11,047 nucleotides of DNA. It comes from Thauera sp. GTDB taxonomy: Bacteria; Pseudomonadota; Gammaproteobacteria; Burkholderiales; Rhodocyclaceae. The translations under genes were made by a program, and so were the position numbers. Shown piece by piece: positions 6,221 to 11,047 of the stretch; the first letter of the stretch is position 1; each line of letters opens with the position of its first letter. The stretch covers positions 1 to 11,047 of the forward strand of contig JAKLLJ010000085.1 in NCBI GenBank assembly GCA_023150215.1, given 5' to 3'. The notes below the pieces were generated by a model. It was not told where the DNA came from, made no database searches, and was given only the letters and a program-made list of their open reading frames with translations.

Positions 6221-7132
6221 TCATCCCCCTGCGAACGCACCTTCCCGCGCCACGTAGCCGGACAGCGCCTCGCGAAAGCTTTGCGCCGCCGGTGACAGCG
6301 AGCGGCCGTTGCGGCTGAAGACGTAGAAGCGGCGCGTCACCACCGGCTCCACCAGCGGCCGCATGTCGAGCCGGTACAGGCGCACCAGCGAGGCCGCATA
6401 GGGGATGCAGATGGTCACCCCGAGCCCGGCGGCGACCATGCTCAGCGCGGTCGACATGAAGGTCACCGTGGTGGCCGGGTCGAGTTCGCCTTCGCGCATC
6501 GCGGTGTGCAGGTCCACCGACAGGCGCTCGGTGAACTGTCCCTGCAGGGTGATCAGCGGGTGATCGACCAGGTCCGCCCAGCGCACTTGCTCGCGCGCCG
6601 CGAGCGCATGTCCGGGCGGAAAGACGGCATGGAAAGGCAGTTCGAAGAGCAGCGTGGCATTGATGTCCGAGTTCGGGTCGCGCTCGGGACCGAGGCCGAA
6701 ATCCACCTCCCCGGAAAACACCCGCGAGGTCACGCTCTCCACCGCGCAGTCGATCAGGCGGATGTCCACTTCCGGGTGTTCGCGGCGATAGCTCGCGATC
6801 ACCTCGGGCAGCAGCGTGCATGCCATCAGCTGCGGGGCCGCCACCCGCACCACCCCTTTCTTCAGCGCCTTCAGGTTGGCGACCTCGTCGAGCACGCCGT
6901 CGAGGTCGGCGAGGATCTTGTCGATCAGGGGGTAGATGCCGCGCCCGATCTCGGAGAGCTGGATGCGCCGCGTGCTGCGGTCGAACAGGCGCACGCCGAG
7001 CGTCTGCTCGATCTCCTTGATCAGCCCGCTGAGCGCGGACTGGGTGATGAACAGGCTCTCGGCGGCCAGCGTGAAGCTGCCGGTACGAGCCACGGCGACG
7101 AAGGCGCGCAGCTGGCGCAAAGTAATATTCAT
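6221..7132 (-). CDS. LysR-family transcriptional regulator
   Basis: 303 residues, standard for the family. The start at 7132 gives the canonical N-terminus MNITLRQLRAFVAVARTGSF. The frame is open 43 codons further, but that extension would cross the divergent promoter region and is not LysR-like. The N-terminal helix-turn-helix (about 1-60) includes SFTLAAESLFITQSALSGLI and ends in LFDRSTRRIQLSEIGR. The co-inducer domain (about 90-295) has two lobes, with VRVAAPQLMACTLLPEVIASY opening the first. The Shine-Dalgarno is weak (GGACAACCCG before ATG). It is divergent from the VOC-fah-TRAP operon with 139 bp between start codons, so it most likely activates that operon in response to a pathway intermediate and may also act on the hydroxylase arm behind it. 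Confidence 0.94.
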   Translation of the reverse strand: MNITLRQLRAFVAVARTGSFTLAAESLFITQSALSGLIKEIEQTLGVRLFDRSTRRIQLSEIGRGIYPLIDKILADLDGVLDEVANLKALKKGVVRVAAPQLMACTLLPEVIASYRREHPEVDIRLIDCAVESVTSRVFSGEVDFGLGPERDPNSDINATLLFELPFHAVFPPGHALAAREQVRWADLVDHPLITLQGQFTERLSVDLHTAMREGELDPATTVTFMSTALSMVAAGLGVTICIPYAASLVRLYRLDMRPLVEPVVTRRFYVFSRNGRSLSPAAQSFREALSGYVAREGAFAGG

Positions 7133-7170
7133 CGGGTTGTCCGATAAGTCGATCTGAAAAATCTGTTGGA

Positions 7171-7176
7171 ATGATA
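7171..7176 (-). promoter_or_regulatory. Possible -10 box of lysR
   Basis: On the minus strand this reads TATCAT, 5 of 6 matches to the sigma-70 -10 box, 39 bp upstream of the lysR start. No convincing -35 lies 16-18 bp before it, so the call is weak. Confidence 0.25.
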
Positions 7177-7185
7177 GAAGCTTTT

Positions 7186-7220
7186 CGCCTTTAATGGCGT
7201 TGTGCCTTATCCGGCGATAA
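7186..7220. promoter_or_regulatory. Two dyads, candidate LysR binding region
   Basis: CGCC-TTTAAT-GGCG (7186-7199) and TTATC-CGGC-GATAA (7207-7220) are inverted repeats whose centres are 21 bp apart, two helical turns. The second fits the T-N11-A LysR box (T7207 to A7219). Relative to the proposed start of the VOC transcript (about 7254) their centres lie near -62 and -41, the usual recognition and activation positions for LysR regulators. A further GATAA occurs at 7143-7147. Binding is inferred. Confidence 0.45.
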
Positions 7221-7242
7221 ACGAAACGCCTCGCCGGGACCC

Positions 7243-7248
7243 TATAAC
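7243..7248 (+). promoter_or_regulatory. Possible -10 box of the VOC-fah-TRAP operon
   Basis: TATAAC matches the sigma-70 -10 box at 5 of 6 positions. The expected -35 region (around 7220-7225, AACGAA) is poor, as expected for an activator-dependent promoter. The leader would be short, with AAGGAG at 7260-7265, 6 nt before the ATG at 7272. Confidence 0.4.
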
Positions 7249-7271
7249 GAGGATGGAGCAAGGAGACTGCA

Positions 7272-7823
7272 ATGACCCCGATCGTGAAGAAGATCCACCA
7301 CGTGGCCTACCGCTGCAAGGATGCGCTCGAGACCGCGCGCTGGTACGAGCAGCACCTGGGCATGAAGCTGGTGCTGTCGATCGCCGAGGATGCGGTGCCC
7401 TCGACCGGCGAGCCCGACCCCTACATGCACATCTTCATGGATGCGGGCATGGGCAACGTGCTCGCCTTCTTCGAGCTGCCCACCCGTGCGGCGATGGGCC
7501 GCGACGAGAACACCCCGGCGTGGACCCAGCACCTGGCGATGGAGGTGGATTCGATGGAGACCCTGCTCGCCACCAAGGCCCGCCTCGAGTCCGAGGGCAT
7601 CCAGGTGGTCGGCCCCACCGACCACGCGCTGTTCCAGTCGATCTACTTCTTCGACCCCAGCGGCCACCGCCTCGAGCTGGCCTGCAACACCCACCGCCCC
7701 GGCATGCTGGAAGCCCTCGACAAGGTCAAGTGGGACATGCTCGAGGAGTGGGCGCAGACCAAGAAGGCCCCCAAGCACGCCGCCTGGATGCACGACGGCA
7801 GCTACAAGGAGATGTTCCAGTGA
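7272..7823 (+). CDS. VOC-superfamily (glyoxalase/dioxygenase fold) metalloenzyme
   Basis: 183 residues in two beta-alpha-beta-beta-beta modules (about 7-70 and 84-140) plus a helical C-terminal tail (about 145-183) beyond the glyoxalase core. Candidate metal ligands are H10 (KIHHVAYRC), E68 (FFELP), H87 (TQHLAMEV) and E135 (HRLELAC). The spacings (58, 19, 48) resemble the H/E/H/E set of bacterial glyoxalase I. H10, H87 and E135 would also serve as the 2-His-1-Glu iron triad of a single-domain extradiol dioxygenase. The motif YFFDPSGHRLEL is typical of the superfamily. As first gene of an operon with a fumarylacetoacetase, the attractive role is ring opening of the hydroquinone made by the upstream hydroxylase. 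An isomerase, or a glyoxalase-like detoxifying enzyme, is equally compatible. It overlaps the next gene by 4 nt. Confidence 0.9.
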   Translation: MTPIVKKIHHVAYRCKDALETARWYEQHLGMKLVLSIAEDAVPSTGEPDPYMHIFMDAGMGNVLAFFELPTRAAMGRDENTPAWTQHLAMEVDSMETLLATKARLESEGIQVVGPTDHALFQSIYFFDPSGHRLELACNTHRPGMLEALDKVKWDMLEEWAQTKKAPKHAAWMHDGSYKEMFQ

Positions 7824-8830
7824 AACTCGCCACCCTCAAGCAAGGCGGCCGCGATGGCACCCTGGTCGTCGTCAGCCGTGATCTCGCCCGCTGCCGTCCG
7901 GTGCAGGCGATCGCCCGCACGCTGCAGGCCGCGCTCGACGACTGGCAGGCCTGCGAGCCGCAGCTGCGCCAGGTCTACGAGGCCCTGAACAGTGGCGCGG
8001 TGGACGCCCAGCCCTTCGACCAGGCCGCCTGCGCCTCGCCGCTGCCGCGCGCTTACCAGTGGGCCGACGGTTCGGCCTACATCAACCACGTCGAGCTGGT
8101 GCGCAAGGCGCGCAACGCCGAGATGCCACCTTCGTTCTACACCGACCCGCTGATGTACCAGGGTGGCTCGGACAGCTTCATCGGCCCGCGCGACGCGGTG
8201 GTGGCCGACGAGGCCTGGGGCATCGACTTCGAGGCCGAGGTCACCGTGGTGACCGGCGACGTACCGATGGGCGCCACGCCCGCCGAGGCGGCGCAGGCAA
8301 TCCGCCTGGTGATGCTGGTGAACGACGTCAGCCTGCGCAACCTGATCCCCAACGAGCTCGCCAAGGGCTTCGGCTTCTTCCAGAGCAAGCCGGCGTCGGC
8401 CTTCAGCCCGGTGGCGGTGACGCCCGACGAACTGGGCGCGGCCTGGAAGGACGCCAAGGTGCATCTGCCGCTGGTCGTGCATCTCAACGGCAAGATGTTC
8501 GGCAAGCCCGAGGCGGGCCTGGACATGACCTTCGACTTCGGCCAGCTCGTCGCCCACGTGGCGAAGACGCGCGAGCTTGAGGCGGGCTCCATCATCGGTT
8601 CGGGCACCGTGTCGAACAAGCAGGGCGACCTGTGGGGCTCGTCGATCGAGCATGGCGGCGTCGGCTACTGCTGCCTGGCCGAGGTGCGCACCTACGAGAC
8701 CATCGAGCAGGGCAAGCCGGTCACGCCCTTCATGCGTGATGGCGATGTCGTCAGCATCGAGATGTTCGATCGTGAAGGGGCGAGCGTGTTCGGCACCATC
8801 GAGAACCGCGTCGCCGCATTGCGCGGCTGA
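7820..8830 (+). CDS. Short-form fumarylacetoacetate hydrolase family protein
   Basis: 336 residues. Cleaves a carbon-carbon bond in a beta-diketo acid; in the homogentisate pathway the products are fumarate and acetoacetate. The start is GTG at 7820, overlapping the VOC stop as GTGA, with AAGGAG 8 nt upstream; the longer open frame reading back to 7202 is the antiphase of the VOC gene and is rejected. An N-terminal domain (about 1-75) precedes YQWADGSAYINHVELVRKAR (quoted once). Metal ligands equivalent to mouse FAH D126/E199/E201/D233 appear as D109 (FYTDP), E138 and E140 (DFEAEV), and D169 (LVNDVSLRN). The short bacterial form lacks the large insertions of the 420-430-residue enzyme and has no histidine at the FAH H133 position. 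This form is familiar from homogentisate operons. Translational coupling to the VOC gene ties the two activities together. Confidence 0.92.
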   Translation: MKLATLKQGGRDGTLVVVSRDLARCRPVQAIARTLQAALDDWQACEPQLRQVYEALNSGAVDAQPFDQAACASPLPRAYQWADGSAYINHVELVRKARNAEMPPSFYTDPLMYQGGSDSFIGPRDAVVADEAWGIDFEAEVTVVTGDVPMGATPAEAAQAIRLVMLVNDVSLRNLIPNELAKGFGFFQSKPASAFSPVAVTPDELGAAWKDAKVHLPLVVHLNGKMFGKPEAGLDMTFDFGQLVAHVAKTRELEAGSIIGSGTVSNKQGDLWGSSIEHGGVGYCCLAEVRTYETIEQGKPVTPFMRDGDVVSIEMFDREGASVFGTIENRVAALRG

Positions 8831-8847
8831 GTTCGCCGCGCCTGCCG

Positions 8848-8867
8848 ACGGCCGCCCAGAGGGCCGT
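8848..8867 (+). other. Weak hairpin between fah and dctP
   Basis: ACGGCC (8848-8853) pairs with GGCCGT (8862-8867) around an 8-nt loop, 18 nt after the fah stop. No U-tract follows. It may mark a processing point between the enzyme genes and the transporter genes; the 116-nt gap holds no other visible signal before the dctP ribosome binding site (GGAG, 8935-8938). Confidence 0.3.
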
Positions 8868-8946
8868 GGTAGGCACCCCGCAAGCATTCCATGCAACCCG
8901 GCCGCCTGCGCTGCGGCCACCCCCGACCTCACCCGGAGCGAGACAG

Positions 8947-9978
8947 ATGAACAAGAAAACCCTGATCGGCATCGCCCTTGCCGCCACCACCCTGATCGCC
9001 GGCCCCGCCAGGGCCGAGGAGATCCTCCTCAAGGTGGCGCACTTCTGGCCCGCCACCGCGCTCAGCCAGCAGAAGATCCTCGAGCCCTGGTGCGCGAAGA
9101 TCGCCGCCGAGTCGAACAATCGCCTCAAGTGCCAGATCTTCCCGGCGATGCAACTCGGCGGCACGCCGGCGCAGCTGATCCAGCAGGCCGCCGACGGCGT
9201 GGCCGACATCGTGTGGACCCTGCCCGGCTACACCGCCGGCCGTTTCCCCTCGGTGGAAGTGTTCGAGCTCCCCTTCATCGCACGTGGTGCCGAGGGGGCC
9301 AGCCGCGCTGCCTGGGAGTACTACGAGCAGTTCGGCAAGAAGGACTTCGAGTCGGTCCGGCCGCTCGCCTTCCACGTCCACGACGCCGGCCACATCCACA
9401 ACAACAAGCGCGAGATCAAGAGCCTGGCCGACTTCCGCGGCCTCAAGATGCGCGCGCCGACGCGGCTCACCAACCGCATGATCGCCCACCTCGGCGCCAC
9501 CCCGGTGGCGATGCCGATGCCGCAGACGCCCGAGGCGGTGTCCAAGGGCGTGGTCGACGGCTACGTGCTGCCGTGGGAAGTCATCCCCACCATGAAGCTG
9601 CACGAGATGACCAAGTTCCACACCGAGATGGATCCCTCGCAGCCCTCGCTGTACACCACCTTCTTCACCATCGCGATGAACAAGGCCAAGTACGAGAGCC
9701 TGCCCGACGACCTCAAGAAGGTGATCGACGCCAACTCCGGCGCCGATTTCTCGGCCTCGATCGGCCGCGCCTGGGACGAATCCGCGCCGGCCGCGCGCAA
9801 GCTGGCGCAGGAGCGCGGCAACCAGTTCCACACCATCCCCGCCAGCGAAGCCGGCGCCTGGGTCAAGGTCGGCGACCGCCTCGCCGAGGAGTGGGTGAAG
9901 GAAGTCACCGCCAAGGGCTACCCCGGCCAAGAGATGCTCGACAGCGCGCGCGCGTCGATCGCCAAGTACAGCAAGTAA
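8947..9978 (+). CDS. dctP: TRAP transporter periplasmic binding protein, DctP family
   Basis: 343 residues. Captures a carboxylate in the periplasm and hands it to the DctQM membrane complex, driven by the sodium or proton gradient. The start at 8947 gives a textbook signal peptide: MNKK, a hydrophobic core, then cleavage after ARA (residue 23) before EEILLKVAHFWP. GGAG lies 8 nt upstream; an in-frame ATG at 8866 would put 27 extra residues before the signal peptide and is rejected. The family hallmark GLKMRAPT contains R169, the conserved arginine that binds the ligand carboxylate, followed by GATPVAMPMPQTPEAVSKGVVDG. The ligand is probably the carboxylic acid fed into this pathway, by association only. 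The gene is followed by a hairpin and then dctQ. Confidence 0.94.
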   Translation: MNKKTLIGIALAATTLIAGPARAEEILLKVAHFWPATALSQQKILEPWCAKIAAESNNRLKCQIFPAMQLGGTPAQLIQQAADGVADIVWTLPGYTAGRFPSVEVFELPFIARGAEGASRAAWEYYEQFGKKDFESVRPLAFHVHDAGHIHNNKREIKSLADFRGLKMRAPTRLTNRMIAHLGATPVAMPMPQTPEAVSKGVVDGYVLPWEVIPTMKLHEMTKFHTEMDPSQPSLYTTFFTIAMNKAKYESLPDDLKKVIDANSGADFSASIGRAWDESAPAARKLAQERGNQFHTIPASEAGAWVKVGDRLAEEWVKEVTAKGYPGQEMLDSARASIAKYSK

Positions 9979-9986
9979 GCCCCGCC

Positions 9987-10005
9987 GGCCGCGCGCGCCG
10001 CGGCC
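9987..10005 (+). other. Intercistronic hairpin dctP-dctQ
   Basis: GGCCGCG (9987-9993) pairs with CGCGGCC (9999-10005) around a 5-nt loop, 8 nt after the dctP stop, followed by a C-run and no U-tract. A stable structure here would let the binding-protein message accumulate above the membrane-subunit message, as is common when P is needed in excess over QM. The gap to dctQ is 147 nt. Confidence 0.4.
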
Positions 10006-10125
10006 CCCCCACTCTCGTACATCCTGCGATCGCCCCGGCACACCCGCCAGGGCGGCGGGATCGGTGCGTCCGTGCGGCGCAGTGGCGCGTCGCACGCACA
10101 TCCCCTTCCAGACGGAGCGATCTCC

Positions 10126-10671
10126 ATGGCAGAAGTCATCCCCCAACTCGACGAGCAGGTCGACCCCGGGCCGCGCGACGCGGTCGGGCATTTCCTCTTC
10201 GCGTGGTCGCAACTCTCGGCGCTCGGCGGCGCGGTGCTGTTGTTCGGCGCCTGCGCGCTGTCGGTGTACAGCGTGATCGGGCGCTGGCTGTTCGATGCCC
10301 CGGTGCTCGGCGACGTCGAGATGGTGCAGATGGCCTGCGCGCTCGCGATCGCCGCCTGCCTGCCCTACGCGCAGATGAAGAACGCGCACGTGATCGTCGA
10401 CTTCTTCACCGCCAGCGCCCCGCTGGGCGTGCGCCGCACGCTCGACCGCATTGCCTCCCTGGTGCTCGCCGTGGCTGCCGCGGTGATCGCCTGGCGCAGC
10501 TTTGTCGGCGCCTTCGAGGCGGCGAATTCGGGCGAGAGCAGCATGATTCTCGGCTGGCCGCTGTGGTGGTCCTACCTCACGCTGGGGCCGGGCTTCCTGC
10601 TGCTGTCGCTCACCGGCCTGTACACCGCCTGGAAGGGCAGCATGCACAACGAAGTGGGTGAACAACAATGA
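10126..10671 (+). CDS. dctQ: TRAP transporter small membrane subunit, DctQ family
   Basis: 181 residues with four likely membrane helices (about 31-52, 66-82, 107-125, 145-166), as expected for DctQ. Family signatures are GRWLFDAPVLGDVEMVQ (52-68) after helix 1 and QMKNAHVIVDFF (83-94) after helix 2. The start at 10126 has GGAG 8 nt upstream; the frame is open to an ATG at 10072, but that adds an unlikely hydrophilic tail. The subunit packs against DctM and is required for docking of DctP. The stop overlaps the dctM start as ATGA. Confidence 0.93.
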   Translation: MAEVIPQLDEQVDPGPRDAVGHFLFAWSQLSALGGAVLLFGACALSVYSVIGRWLFDAPVLGDVEMVQMACALAIAACLPYAQMKNAHVIVDFFTASAPLGVRRTLDRIASLVLAVAAAVIAWRSFVGAFEAANSGESSMILGWPLWWSYLTLGPGFLLLSLTGLYTAWKGSMHNEVGEQQ

Positions 10672-11047
10672 GCAGCGTGACGATCGGTTTCCTCGTCGGT
10701 GGCCTGACCCTGGTCCTGCTTGCGCTCCGCATCCACATCGGCATGGCGATGCTGGTGGGCGGCTCGATCGGCTACATCGCGGTGTCCGGCTGGGATCCGC
10801 TGATGAGCTACTTCAAGCACCTCGGCTACAGCCGCTTCTCGGTCTACGACCTGTCGGTGGTGCCGCTCTTCCTGCTGATGGGCAACATCGCCTCGCACGG
10901 CGGCCTGTCGCGCCGGCTGTTCGAGGCCACCAACGCCTTCCTCGGCCACTACCGCGGCGGCGTGGCGATGAGCGCGATCGGCGCGTGCGCCGGTTTCGGC
11001 GCGATCTGCGGCTCCTCGCTCGCCACCGCGGCGACGATGGGCAAGGT
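10668..11047 (+). CDS. dctM: TRAP transporter large permease, DctM family, 3' partial
   Basis: The first 126 residues of the substrate-translocating subunit; the window ends inside the gene (full length is usually about 425-440 residues, 11-12 helices). The ATG at 10668 overlaps the dctQ stop by 4 nt (ATGA), so the two are translationally coupled. The translation begins MSSVTIGFLVGGLTLVLLAL, then RIHIGMAMLVGGSIGYIAVSG, and has the DctM pattern VVPLFLLMGNIASHGGLSRRLF and the signature CAGFGAICGSSLATAATMGK at about residues 107-126. No frameshift is seen in the part present. Pathway genes such as a ring-cleavage dioxygenase or maleylacetoacetate isomerase could follow beyond the right edge. Confidence 0.95.
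   Translation, partial: MSSVTIGFLVGGLTLVLLALRIHIGMAMLVGGSIGYIAVSGWDPLMSYFKHLGYSRFSVYDLSVVPLFLLMGNIASHGGLSRRLFEATNAFLGHYRGGVAMSAIGACAGFGAICGSSLATAATMGK

Noticed and set aside
4844..6295. 483-codon plus-strand frame running into the repeat region
   Set aside because: Out-of-frame reading of the hydroxylase gene that then crosses the REP-like repeats; the repeated peptide it shows comes from the DNA repeats, not from a repeat protein.
5922..6821. Minus-strand frame across the repeats and the lysR 3' end, with repeated AAEAANPA-like peptides
   Set aside because: Alternative frame of lysR; the peptide repeat is a by-product of the 121-bp DNA repeat.
7802..8932. Minus-strand 376-codon frame opposite fah
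   Set aside because: Antisense shadow of the fumarylacetoacetase gene; no motif or ribosome binding site.
8577..10661. Plus-strand 694-codon frame overlapping fah, dctP and dctQ
   Set aside because: Alternative frame of real genes; arginine- and alanine-rich translation with no domain, and it would have to replace three recognisable proteins.
8929..10668. Minus-strand open frame of 579 codons opposite dctP and dctQ
   Set aside because: Antisense shadow of two well-supported transporter genes; low-complexity composition and no family motif.

Overview
The window is uniformly GC-rich (third codon positions almost all G or C), gene-dense, and uses GGAG-type ribosome binding sites. Gene families and gene order look like a betaproteobacterial aromatic degrader, most likely of the Thauera/Azoarcus/Aromatoleum (Rhodocyclales) type. 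That placement is inference from gene content and composition; no rRNA or marker gene is present.

Layout. (1) 2-1159, plus strand: the 3' part of a membrane-anchored PAS-GGDEF diguanylate cyclase cut by the window edge. It converges on (2) a minus-strand pair, 2736-1217: an IclR-family regulator followed by a small FmdE-like protein of unknown function. (3) Divergent from iclR, across an AT-rich 146-bp control region, is a plus-strand set: a metallo-beta-lactamase-fold protein that has lost half of its metal site (2883-3848), a class A flavoprotein hydroxylase (3996-5663) and a 78-residue DUF2783-like small protein (5676-5912). The last two resemble in size and pairing the two-component 3-hydroxyphenylacetate 6-hydroxylase MhaA/MhaB of Pseudomonas putida U (recalled, not searched). 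(4) 5913-6220 has no gene and holds a 121-bp tandem repeat of REP-like inverted repeats. (5) A LysR-type regulator (7132-6221, minus) is divergent from (6) a second plus-strand set: a VOC-fold metalloenzyme (7272-7823), a translationally coupled short fumarylacetoacetate hydrolase (7820-8830), and a TRAP transporter dctP-dctQ-dctM (8947 to the right edge, dctM truncated).

Proposed working model (inference): TRAP imports an aromatic or related carboxylate; the flavoprotein plus small partner para-hydroxylates it to a homogentisate-like hydroquinone; a dioxygenase (the VOC protein, or a classical enzyme encoded elsewhere) opens the ring; and the fumarylacetoacetase-type enzyme hydrolyses the diketo acid. 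The IclR and LysR proteins would control the two plus-strand arms. No homogentisate 1,2-dioxygenase (HmgA type) or maleylacetoacetate isomerase is visible here. Small intercistronic hairpins after the MBL gene, after fah and after dctP suggest differential mRNA stability within the arms. No tRNA, rRNA, CRISPR array, transposase or integrase was seen.
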